From positions 1 to 64,000 of the forward strand of contig DJXD01000068.1 of the NCBI GenBank assembly GCA_002449585.1: a DNA stretch of 64,000 nucleotides, read 5' to 3'. Below the pieces are notes generated by a model that was given only the letters and a program-made list of their open reading frames with translations, ran no database searches and was not told the DNA's origin. Source of the DNA: Ruminococcus sp. UBA7013. Lineage in GTDB: Bacteria; Bacillota; Clostridia; Oscillospirales; Ruminococcaceae. Of the stretch, positions 46,204-54,228 are shown in pieces. Position 1 is the first letter of the stretch; every line of letters starts with the position of its first letter. The translations under genes were made by a program, and so were the position numbers.

Positions 46204-47776
46204 AAGCAATCAACCCCAGACATTTGATCACAGGAATAAAAGAAATAATTGTAATAATCGTATTCATAAAGCCGTTGCTGATCAGCGGCAGTGTCACACC
46301 AGTGAACATGAAAATTCCCAGATTTGACATGACATGTACTGTAATATTAGCAATAAATAACAACAATGGCCATTTTGCAATTAAAAATAAATTATGCTCA
46401 TAAGAAGAGCGTTTTGCCCGTTCATCAAAATCTTGTAAGGCAAGATAAGGCACTATCAGAAGCCAGATCAGAAAAACCGCTGCAAACAATGTTCCAAAGA
46501 CAGAAATAATATTTAAATATGAAAAATCTTCTATTCTGGTTGTCAGTTGCCCAGTTAAGCGCACATGATAGGGAATCACCTGAAAAATCACATTGCTTTC
46601 ATCAATAATCTGATTCATATCATTAATCTGTGTAAAAGCATCCAGATTAAACAAGCGATTTAATTTTTCTTCTGCGGCCTGTCCGAAAATGCCCATCAGA
46701 TACCCTTTTCGAATCAGCAAATAAATTCCTGTTCCGCAGACGATTTCTGTCAGACCAAATGCGGCATTGAAGCATGAAAATGTCATCAGGACGAACAGAA
46801 CAGCAAGAATCAGGCAAGTACCGAATTCACCGCATAGAAACAGGGGAATCATCGTGACAGCAAAAAAAGCAGATGTCCACCAGAAATGCAGAGATGCCCG
46901 GCATTCATATTTCTCCAGAAAATTGCGGAGGGAAACAAGATATTTTTCTTTGCGTGGCTTTTCGAGCTTTTTATGATTCACACACTGCATCATCGCAAGA
47001 GAGGCAAGCAGATATAATTTCAGCAATTCGACAGCCGCCACACGGGCGGTCAGCATTCCATTGCCATCAAAGATATGAAGCACCGCCATTCCAGAGATCA
47101 CCATGCATACAAGCGTATAAACAAGCCAGATCAGCAGAGATGCATTTCTATGACGACATAATTTCTGATAAATATGCCGAATCAGCTTCACTGGAAGACT
47201 GCCATGATATTCACTCAGCAACCCGTATAAAATCACCAATGAAAGCACGATCAAGGCCGATTCCAGTACTGGGACAGCCGCTGTCCGCAGCAGTGTTCCG
47301 GCATTGATTTCTTCCGGAATGGAAAATCCCCAGATCAGCAGGAAACTGACAGCTATACTCAATGCGGCTTTGCCTTTATGATATTGATCATGGCCGGCAA
47401 GTACCTGAAATATCAGCGCAATACTGATGAAAATAGCAAGGGGCTTGATCAGGCCAAAGAAATAATTTAATATATGCATACTATCCGCTGTAAAGCCGAC
47501 AATATATAAATTCAAAAGAATTCCGAATTCGATCAGAATAAAAATATAATTCAGAAATCTGTTATTTCCGGAAAACAGGATTTCTGTCCGGAGAACATTG
47601 ACAGTCAGCAGAGATTTGCAGAAGGCGAACAGAATCAGAATGACAAGAAAGCACAGCGCACGGCTAATAGGATTAGCAATATTACTATCTGTCAGAAACA
47701 GACAAGAGCCGATAAAAGCAAGAATCCATTCAGGAACAGCATTTTTCAGTATCAGGCCAGGACGTAATTTTTTCAT
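46184..47776 (-). CDS. SEDS-family (FtsW/RodA-like) membrane protein with altered catalytic loop
   Basis: 530 residues from ATG 47776 (GAGG 9 nt upstream). About twelve or more hydrophobic segments, longer than FtsW (about 400). The C-terminal block SNLGIFMFTGVTLPLISNGF corresponds to the SEDS block NIGVV..LLPNTGISLPFFSYGG. In the extracellular loop where FtsW has NDFVFS..CEELG, this protein reads SNVIFQVIPYHVRLTG: the Asp is Asn395 and the Glu pair is gone. A non-polymerising SEDS relative, or one with another substrate, is suggested. Partners next to it are two PBP-like proteins. Confidence 0.75.
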   Translation of the reverse strand: MKKLRPGLILKNAVPEWILAFIGSCLFLTDSNIANPISRALCFLVILILFAFCKSLLTVNVLRTEILFSGNNRFLNYIFILIEFGILLNLYIVGFTADSMHILNYFFGLIKPLAIFISIALIFQVLAGHDQYHKGKAALSIAVSFLLIWGFSIPEEINAGTLLRTAAVPVLESALIVLSLVILYGLLSEYHGSLPVKLIRHIYQKLCRHRNASLLIWLVYTLVCMVISGMAVLHIFDGNGMLTARVAAVELLKLYLLASLAMMQCVNHKKLEKPRKEKYLVSLRNFLEKYECRASLHFWWTSAFFAVTMIPLFLCGEFGTCLILAVLFVLMTFSCFNAAFGLTEIVCGTGIYLLIRKGYLMGIFGQAAEEKLNRLFNLDAFTQINDMNQIIDESNVIFQVIPYHVRLTGQLTTRIEDFSYLNIISVFGTLFAAVFLIWLLIVPYLALQDFDERAKRSSYEHNLFLIAKWPLLLFIANITVHVMSNLGIFMFTGVTLPLISNGFMNTIITIISFIPVIKCLGLIAYEKTEN

Positions 47777-47787
47777 CAGGCAAATCC

Positions 47788-49155
47788 TCACTTTCCAGCC
47801 AATGTATAATAAAATTCTTTAATAATGCGGCTGTCTGTGAATCCATCAGGAACATAAGCCAGCATATAGCCATCAGATGCCTGCATCAATTTGCAGTCTG
47901 ACAGATAAGGGATCATTGTCTGACTCCCCGGATTCCGGAGTTGATTCAGAAAAGAAGCCTGCTTATAATGGATCACATGATTCAAAGCATTGACCTGTTC
48001 TTTTGTCATATCCGTCAGCAAGCAATCAACAGCAGCATTTTTCTGCTGTCCTCTGGCAATTTTGATTAATAAATCATAAATCAGATCATTCTGAAGTTCT
48101 GCAATCATCTGTTCTAGATAGAGTGTTCCGGGACTGCCTTCTGCAATGCATTGTTCTGTATAGCTTTGCAGATCAGCAATCAGGTTCACAGCTTCCTGAT
48201 AATTATAATTTCCATCAATGGCAAACTGTTCCCGATGCGGAGAAACATATTTCATATGATATAGTGATTTGTCAACGGTCAGAGAAATACAGGCATCCTG
48301 TGCCATATCACATAGAGAATCATAATTCATGATAATCAGATGATCAATTCGAATTTTGAAATATTCTGCAATAATCCGGCTGATTTCAGCATAATTTTTT
48401 TCAGACAGACAAGTATCGACATCACCGCCCAAATGATGGCCATTCAGAAATAAAGCCGGATTTAGAGAAATCATGCGTAGCTGATAACTATCACCACTGA
48501 TGCAGAATAATTTCAAAAAAGCGGCTGTATGCTCTGGTGATTCGCAGACTGTCAGAAGAAATTGAAAATCCTGAAAAGCATCGTTCTGATTATAGAGCGT
48601 ACCTGTCACAGGTTGGATAAAAATTTGCTCTGTATGCTTTTCAAGAAATGCCATCAGATTCCTGCCGGATGCCAGCCGCATGCCTATTCCTACAGAACCG
48701 ATTATCAGAAGCATAGCAAGAAAAAAAGCCGCCGCTTTCTGATATTTTTTTTCATTGAAGAAACTGCCATGTATTTTTTTGAGAATCAGAATTTCTGTTC
48801 CGCCGGGAAGTGTGATCACATCCAGCGGACATAAAAAACGATCTGTCTGCTGAATTCTCAGTTTCACAAAATGTCCACTTTGATAAGCGCATAGCTCTTC
48901 TTCTGATGGCTCTTTCTGGATATATAACAGACAAAGCCGGGGCTTTTTTCCCAGCTCCAGATATAAAACAGATTCTTCCTGATCTGTGCATTTGAGTTCC
49001 CTGTGCAGAATCAGATACAGCAGATAGCCCAGAAGAAGCACAGAAATCACCGCTGACAGCAGAACCCGTGCAGCATCCCGGAAGATGACAGCAGAAAACA
49101 GCAGGAGAATTCCTGCTATCATCAACAGCACCGGAATCAGCTTGATATGCTTCAT
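47788..49155 (-). CDS. Membrane protein with degenerate LCP (LytR-CpsA-Psr)-like domain
   Basis: 455 residues. Two membrane helices at the start (about 5-22, 28-49) and a third (about 142-163); the rest is extracellular. The segment LRMISLNPALF...GGDVDT...YFKIRIDHLIIMNYDSLCDMAQ resembles LCP enzymes (SINP..., GG......., GI.IDYYV.VNF.GF..LVD). LCP enzymes move wall polymers from lipid carriers to peptidoglycan. The key Arg residues (PRD and YxRxR motifs) are not seen, so activity is doubtful. It precedes the SEDS-like gene by 11 nt. Confidence 0.5.
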   Translation of the reverse strand: MKHIKLIPVLLMIAGILLLFSAVIFRDAARVLLSAVISVLLLGYLLYLILHRELKCTDQEESVLYLELGKKPRLCLLYIQKEPSEEELCAYQSGHFVKLRIQQTDRFLCPLDVITLPGGTEILILKKIHGSFFNEKKYQKAAAFFLAMLLIIGSVGIGMRLASGRNLMAFLEKHTEQIFIQPVTGTLYNQNDAFQDFQFLLTVCESPEHTAAFLKLFCISGDSYQLRMISLNPALFLNGHHLGGDVDTCLSEKNYAEISRIIAEYFKIRIDHLIIMNYDSLCDMAQDACISLTVDKSLYHMKYVSPHREQFAIDGNYNYQEAVNLIADLQSYTEQCIAEGSPGTLYLEQMIAELQNDLIYDLLIKIARGQQKNAAVDCLLTDMTKEQVNALNHVIHYKQASFLNQLRNPGSQTMIPYLSDCKLMQASDGYMLAYVPDGFTDSRIIKEFYYTLAGK

Positions 49156-49175
49156 TCTGTCACCCCTTTCTGATT

Positions 49176-50816
49176 TTACATCACAGTTGCAGCGATTTCC
49201 CGGTAGACAGATGTTAAAAGACTAGCAAAACCATCTTCTCCCCGCCCTTCTGCCTTGCTGATTCCAAAACCATCATAGGCATATATTGTGATAATTTTGC
49301 CATTTATATCATCATCGTTTACATCGCTGTCTGTTACAAAGCCTGTCATCAGCAGATGCTTGAAATTACTATCATCCGCTGTTCCTGTCTTGACATAGAA
49401 TTGATAATCTTCTGTATCATTCAGACCATAATGCAAAGCTGTGCTGTGCATCAAATTCCACATGATCACCCGGAAATTTTCCTGCAAAGGCATCATGCTG
49501 ATCTGAGAATAATCATTTGTACTGTCCTGATTTTCATATACAGGAACAGCAGGGGTATCTTCCCGGACGGACAGCGGATATAAATTACCTGTTGCCATCA
49601 GGCCGGAGACTGCATTTAGATATACTGGTGCAATGCTGAAATAATTTTGAATATCATCCTCATTCCGGGAATTTTTAGATTTTCCGCTTGCCATGCCATA
49701 GGCAAGCCTTGCACGGACAAATTCCGGAAAAACAGCTGTCTGACTGATCAAGGCTAGATCTGGCTGAGGAATTTCCATCCAATCGCAAGGAACAGTATAG
49801 CCTGTGATATGTGTGCCGAATTTATTCAGGCCGAAATATTGATTAAAAGTCTGGATAATATCACGCAGTTCCAGCTGTAAATAGGCATTGGCATAAAATG
49901 TATTTACAGAACTGACAAATGCATTTGTCATATTTCCGGAAGTGTCGCATAATTGCGTGCGAATCGGACGGGCATATGCTTTTCCGCCGGAATTGTACAA
50001 AGCTGGATAAAAGCTGATGGAAGGCATACCGTTATCAGGAATATATTCTGAAATCACGCCTTTATCATAGTAAACAAAATCCTGCAATGCTTCATCATAG
50101 AAAATATTATTTTCCGAAGAAGCCGGAAATTGGTCTTGATGATCCAACATGACAATACTGGAAAATAATTTTGCTGTACTGCCAATATATGTCCCATGGG
50201 AATGATAATTTGCATAAGTATGACTGATTTCCAAATCTTTTTTTTCATATCGTTCTTCTGGTTCGCTATGAATGATAATTTCTGTATCTGTTTCATCAAA
50301 ACGGTCATCATCTTCCCTGATCAGAAAAATGCCATCCTGAAAGAAAGATCTTAATTTTGTATAATTAGCAATAATATTAATTCTGCCGTTCATATCGCTG
50401 ACAATAACACAGCCTTCCAGCCCGAAGCCATTGAATGCGTTTTCCATAATAGAAAGACATTCCTGTGTTTTTTGTGTATCAAGCGAAGTACTATAAGTAA
50501 TCCGGGGAGCAATCAGGCCATTTTCAGCAATTTCACGGGAAATTCCAGCCATGACAAGGCCGTTTTCTGAAAATTGATTGACCCCGTTGATTAGATTAAC
50601 CAATGTTTTGCCGTTATGATCTGTGATTTCTGTATCCATATCATATTGACTTAGCAAAAGCCAGGTTTCTGGCTGTGTTTCTTCGGGCTGTGCTTCTGTT
50701 TCTGTGAAGAATGAAATATCCGCAGTTTCAGCAATGGAAAATTCTCCCTTAGGGGGAGCATCTCCGCAGCTGACCAGAAACGGCAGAAGCAGCAGAAGCA
50801 GGATTTTTTTCCGCAT
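49176..50816 (-). CDS. Lipoprotein penicillin-binding-protein-like transpeptidase
   Basis: 546 residues. A lipoprotein signal ends FLVSC, so it is lipid-anchored instead of held by a helix as usual for class B PBPs. The three active-site motifs are present in order and spacing: STAK (Ser213, Lys216), SVN (Ser303, Asn305) and KTG (Lys476). The SPLQ-like helix IAPVYLNAV lies before the last. It should therefore be able to bind penicillin and act as a transpeptidase or carboxypeptidase. CAGGAGGG precedes the ATG. It lies 20 nt upstream of the LCP-like gene. Confidence 0.8.
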   Translation of the reverse strand: MRKKILLLLLLPFLVSCGDAPPKGEFSIAETADISFFTETEAQPEETQPETWLLLSQYDMDTEITDHNGKTLVNLINGVNQFSENGLVMAGISREIAENGLIAPRITYSTSLDTQKTQECLSIMENAFNGFGLEGCVIVSDMNGRINIIANYTKLRSFFQDGIFLIREDDDRFDETDTEIIIHSEPEERYEKKDLEISHTYANYHSHGTYIGSTAKLFSSIVMLDHQDQFPASSENNIFYDEALQDFVYYDKGVISEYIPDNGMPSISFYPALYNSGGKAYARPIRTQLCDTSGNMTNAFVSSVNTFYANAYLQLELRDIIQTFNQYFGLNKFGTHITGYTVPCDWMEIPQPDLALISQTAVFPEFVRARLAYGMASGKSKNSRNEDDIQNYFSIAPVYLNAVSGLMATGNLYPLSVREDTPAVPVYENQDSTNDYSQISMMPLQENFRVIMWNLMHSTALHYGLNDTEDYQFYVKTGTADDSNFKHLLMTGFVTDSDVNDDDINGKIITIYAYDGFGISKAEGRGEDGFASLLTSVYREIAATVM

Positions 50817-50834
50817 AAGATCCCTCCTGTGCCA

Positions 50835-51212
50835 TCAGGACAATGAAGCAAGAAATTCTTCAAAACTGATGTGATTATAATTTACATCAGCCAGATATTT
50901 CAGCATGATAGAAATATCTTCATTATCCAGCACGCCATCTTGATTGAAATCTGACCGGGAAACAACTTGTTCATATGTCATCCCCAGCGGTGAGAGAAAT
51001 TCAGAAAGACGGTCATCTTGATTATAATGCATAATATAAATCGTCTGCATCATCCAAACATCATGATCTGTAATCATAAAATCACCGCTGACATCTCCAT
51101 AAAGCGGTGTATTTCCTGCATTGCCTGTGATCAGGAACGGAAGAACAGCGGCGGTCAGCACAAACACACAAAGAACGGCTGTCAGAAAATTATGAACAAC
51201 TGCTTTTTTCAA
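50835..51212 (-). CDS. Membrane-anchored dockerin-type protein
   Basis: 125 residues from TTG 51212 (AGGTG 6 nt upstream). One N-terminal hydrophobic segment (about 10-30) is followed by a type I dockerin-like pair: GDVSGDFMITDHDVWMMQ and SDFNQDGVLDNEDISIMLKYL, each an EF-hand-like calcium loop plus helix. Dockerins bind cohesins, classically in cellulosomes. Here the domain stands almost alone on a membrane anchor, with no enzyme attached, inside a wall-assembly operon, which is unusual. No cohesin is in the window. Confidence 0.82.
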   Translation of the reverse strand: MKKAVVHNFLTAVLCVFVLTAAVLPFLITGNAGNTPLYGDVSGDFMITDHDVWMMQTIYIMHYNQDDRLSEFLSPLGMTYEQVVSRSDFNQDGVLDNEDISIMLKYLADVNYNHISFEEFLASLS

Positions 51213-51227
51213 AAAAATCACCTGTTT

Positions 51228-51848
51228 CTAGAATTCCTGAAATTGGCTGATAATATTCATCATTGTCTGCACATTTGTTTGATCAGATTCGATAATAATC
51301 AGATAGGCCGTTCTTTCCTGTTCAGATTTCCGGTTTTGTTTATCAAGAAACCAATATCTGATATATTTTTGTTCCGTGATGTCTCTTTGATTTTCATCTG
51401 TTTCCCCTGTGCTGATGGTGAGTTTAATATCAAAATGTCTGGCAGGATTGCCCGTACTTAGAATTTCTTTGTCATAGATATGAATATTATGATAATCTGT
51501 CATAGATGCGCTGACACTGTGCAGATATTCTGCATAGAGTTTTTCATAATCTTCTTTGTTTCTGGATTCCAGTACAATGCTGTTTTTCCCGGAAGGATCA
51601 CATAAACGAACAACATTATCAGAAGCCCCGGAATCATAAAGAAGCATTTCCGCAGGTATGGCAATATCAAATTGCAGATTTTGGGAAAGCTCCTGAAAGC
51701 GATCAGATAATAGATGATATGCTGGACGAAGTGCGCCGGGGGCTTCTGTCGCAGAGATAAAATCCGATTCAGAAACGGAATAGCTCTGTTTTGCACAGCC
51801 TGAAAGCAACAGAAGAAGAGGAAAAATCAGCAGTCCTGTTTTTCTCAT
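51228..51848 (-). CDS. Lipoprotein of unknown function
   Basis: 206 residues. The signal peptide ends LLLLSGC (lipobox). The mature part begins with a Ser/Ala-rich stretch and then one alpha/beta domain with FDIAIPAEMLLYDSG, ARHFDIKLTIST and KYIRYWFLD. No family recognised. It overlaps the macrodomain gene by 4 nt (ATGA) and is 15 nt before the dockerin gene, so it is made together with both. Confidence 0.78.
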   Translation of the reverse strand: MRKTGLLIFPLLLLLSGCAKQSYSVSESDFISATEAPGALRPAYHLLSDRFQELSQNLQFDIAIPAEMLLYDSGASDNVVRLCDPSGKNSIVLESRNKEDYEKLYAEYLHSVSASMTDYHNIHIYDKEILSTGNPARHFDIKLTISTGETDENQRDITEQKYIRYWFLDKQNRKSEQERTAYLIIIESDQTNVQTMMNIISQFQEF

Positions 51849-52708
51849 GTAAAAACCTTCCGGAATGCATCATAATTTGCTGTTTCCCGGCTGGTGTGAA
51901 AGATTGCAAATTCCACATGCAAAAATCTGTTTTTGAATGCTGATTCATGTAAAACTGTCTGGTATGCTCTGGCAACAACATCAGGAGAATTTCGAAATGC
52001 ACCGCATCCGAATGCGCCAAGTATTAAAATATCATCCTGATTGGCTGCCGCAATGGTCAGCATATGCCGGGCACGGGAAACATGAATTTCAAAAAGTTCC
52101 TGATCTGTCAGGGAAATGGCGTGATCATTGCCCGGATTCATGATATTATTCGGCTTTCTTCTGAGATTTGGTGCGGCACAGGTGAGAATATCCACAGGAA
52201 ACCATTTTTCTTTCGAAAGGCGTTCCGGAAAATCTGTATCTGACTTGATGACAAGAACATCAGGGGAATAGATGCAGGCATCTGTATATTTGACATCAGC
52301 TCTGTTTCGATGATAGAGATAATAGCTTTCCCAAAGCCATGTTTGTTTTAGACAGGGATATAAAAGCGAACACCGGCAAAGGCTTTCTTCCTGCGCACGT
52401 GAACCATTTTTGACACCACCGCCCGGATTGGTTGCAGATGCAAAATTATGTACAGCAATTCTTGCTTCGGGATACTGCTCATGCAAACGGGAAGCCGCCT
52501 GAAATGATTTATCAGCAGACACATGAATTTCTGTTTTTCTCTGAGAATCTGCTTCAGGAATGGCCGGATATTCTTTTGCACGATATAATTTTGTATGTTC
52601 TGCCGCATATGCCGCCGCCTGTTTCAGATCCTGATCAGATTCATACCAGTTTTTTGTGTCTTCAAAAATTCTGGCCATTGTTTCCCTCACAGTTTCACGG
52701 ATTTCCAT
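51845..52708 (-). CDS. PARG-type macrodomain protein (TIGR02452/DUF2263 family)
   Basis: 287 residues, the normal length of this family. The N-terminal helical part is followed by a macrodomain with the poly(ADP-ribose) glycohydrolase signature: NFASATNPGGGVKNGSRAQEES, where the Gly-rich loop and the Glu pair bind and cut ADP-ribose. The C-terminal ILGAFGCGAFRNSPDVVARAY is the second conserved loop. It likely removes ADP-ribose from protein or nucleic acid in the cytoplasm. AGGAAGGTG precedes the ATG. It is first in the 12-gene operon, directly after the promoter, and its end overlaps a lipoprotein gene. Confidence 0.9.
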   Translation of the reverse strand: MEIRETVRETMARIFEDTKNWYESDQDLKQAAAYAAEHTKLYRAKEYPAIPEADSQRKTEIHVSADKSFQAASRLHEQYPEARIAVHNFASATNPGGGVKNGSRAQEESLCRCSLLYPCLKQTWLWESYYLYHRNRADVKYTDACIYSPDVLVIKSDTDFPERLSKEKWFPVDILTCAAPNLRRKPNNIMNPGNDHAISLTDQELFEIHVSRARHMLTIAAANQDDILILGAFGCGAFRNSPDVVARAYQTVLHESAFKNRFLHVEFAIFHTSRETANYDAFRKVFT

Positions 52709-52741
52709 AAAATCACCTTCCTGATATATATTATCTTAATT

Positions 52742-52770
52742 ATTATAACAGACAAAAAAACATTTGTCAA
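52742..52770 (-). promoter_or_regulatory. Promoter of the 12-gene macrodomain/wall/GTPase operon
   Basis: On the minus strand TTGACA (52765-52770), a 17-nt spacer and TATAAT (52742-52747): a full consensus promoter about 35 nt before the macrodomain ATG. No other promoter was noticed in the following 13 kb until the gltX one. Confidence 0.88.
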
Positions 52771-52791
52771 TGTTTTTTTGGTAAAAATAAG

Positions 52792-52820
52792 TTGACAAAT
52801 CAGTGAAAACGGTTTATAAT
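52792..52820 (+). promoter_or_regulatory. trkA-trkH promoter
   Basis: TTGACA (52792-52797), a 17-nt spacer and TATAAT (52815-52820), again a full consensus. Its -35 is only 21 bp from the -35 of the divergent operon, so a regulator bound between them could act on both. Confidence 0.88.
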
Positions 52821-52861
52821 ATTCTTTGGACGGATATTTCCGCCGAAAGGAGTTATCATTT

Positions 52862-54226
52862 TTGGATATTTTAATAATCGGCTGCGGCAAAGCCGGAAGT
52901 ATTCTGACAAAAATTCTCCGTCAGGATGGCCATGATGTCACTGTCATGGATGTTGATGCTGATGTTGTAACCAGCATGATGGATAATTTTGATGTGCAGA
53001 GTATTACTGGAAATGGTTTGATTGTCAAGGATCTGCTGGAAGCAGGTGCGGACAAATCACATGTTGTGATTGCAATGACAGATTCAGATGAAACAAATAT
53101 TATGTGCTGTATGATGGCCAGAAAACTCGGCGCACAGCATAGTATTGCCAGAGTCAGAAATCCCATGTTTGCCGAACAGATGGTATTTATGCGTGAAAAG
53201 CTGGATATTAGTCTTATGATCAATCCGGAATATCAGACAGCAAATGAAATTGCAAGAATGCTCCGGTATCCGAATGCAATTCAAGTGGAAAGTTTTGCCG
53301 GGGGACGCATGGAACTTGCGGAATTACGTGTCACACCGGGGGGCATCATGGACGGGCTGACATTGCTTTCTCTGCCTTCTCGCCTGAAACTCAGGCTTCT
53401 GGTATGCGCCGTTCTAAGGGAAGATCAATGCTTTATTCCAGACGGCAATTTTATTCTTCAGGGAAATGACAGGATTTATATCACTGCCGCTCATAATGAA
53501 TTAGCAAAATTTTATAAACAGCTAGGAGATGGCAAAAATAGAATTAAATCTGTCATGATCGTCGGAGGCGGCAAGATTAGTTATTATCTGACCCGTCAGC
53601 TCTTAGAATTGGGAATGCAGGTCAAAATTATTGAACAGGACAGAGCAAGATGTGAATTTTTAAGTGATGCCTTTTCAAAAGCTTCTGTGATCTGTGCAGA
53701 TGGTACAGATCAGGATGTATTATTAGAAGAAGGGCTTGCCAATGCAGATGCTTGTATTACGCTGACCGGCATTGATGAAGAGAATATTATTTTATCTCTG
53801 TATGCGAAGAAAATGGGTGTTGACAAGATTGTCACGAAAATCAATCGGCCGTCACTGCTTCCGATTTCGGATAGTGTCGGACTGGAAAATATTGTATCTC
53901 CTAAGAATACTACTGCTGCATTGATTTTGCAATATGTCCGTGGAAAAGAAAATTCCAAAGGGAGCGGCATTAATACGCTGTATCGGCTGGCAGATGAAAA
54001 ACTGGAGGCGATTGAATTTATTATCCGAAGTGATGCCCGGCATTTGGAAATTCCACTGAAAAAATTAAGAATTAATCCGGGATTTCTGATTGCAGGAATT
54101 ATCCGGAATAATAAAAGAATTATTCCGACTGGTGACGATGTTTTTAAGAAAAATGACAGTGTGATTGTTGTCACAACAAGGCAGAAGGTCACAAGCTTTG
54201 ATGATATTTTCCGAGGTGAACGCTAA
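52862..54226 (+). CDS. trkA: Trk potassium uptake regulator TrkA (NAD-binding)
   Basis: 454 residues from TTG 52862 (AAAGGAG 8 nt upstream). A longer frame beginning at 52826 would start at the predicted transcription start. Two RCK units in tandem: each has a Rossmann loop (LIIGCGKAGSILTKIL and MIVGGGKISYYLTRQLLELG) and a TrkA-C domain. It gates TrkH by binding NAD(H) or ATP on the cytoplasmic side. trkH follows with a 2-nt gap. Confidence 0.94.
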   Translation: MDILIIGCGKAGSILTKILRQDGHDVTVMDVDADVVTSMMDNFDVQSITGNGLIVKDLLEAGADKSHVVIAMTDSDETNIMCCMMARKLGAQHSIARVRNPMFAEQMVFMREKLDISLMINPEYQTANEIARMLRYPNAIQVESFAGGRMELAELRVTPGGIMDGLTLLSLPSRLKLRLLVCAVLREDQCFIPDGNFILQGNDRIYITAAHNELAKFYKQLGDGKNRIKSVMIVGGGKISYYLTRQLLELGMQVKIIEQDRARCEFLSDAFSKASVICADGTDQDVLLEEGLANADACITLTGIDEENIILSLYAKKMGVDKIVTKINRPSLLPISDSVGLENIVSPKNTTAALILQYVRGKENSKGSGINTLYRLADEKLEAIEFIIRSDARHLEIPLKKLRINPGFLIAGIIRNNKRIIPTGDDVFKKNDSVIVVTTRQKVTSFDDIFRGER

Positions 54227-54228
54227 TC

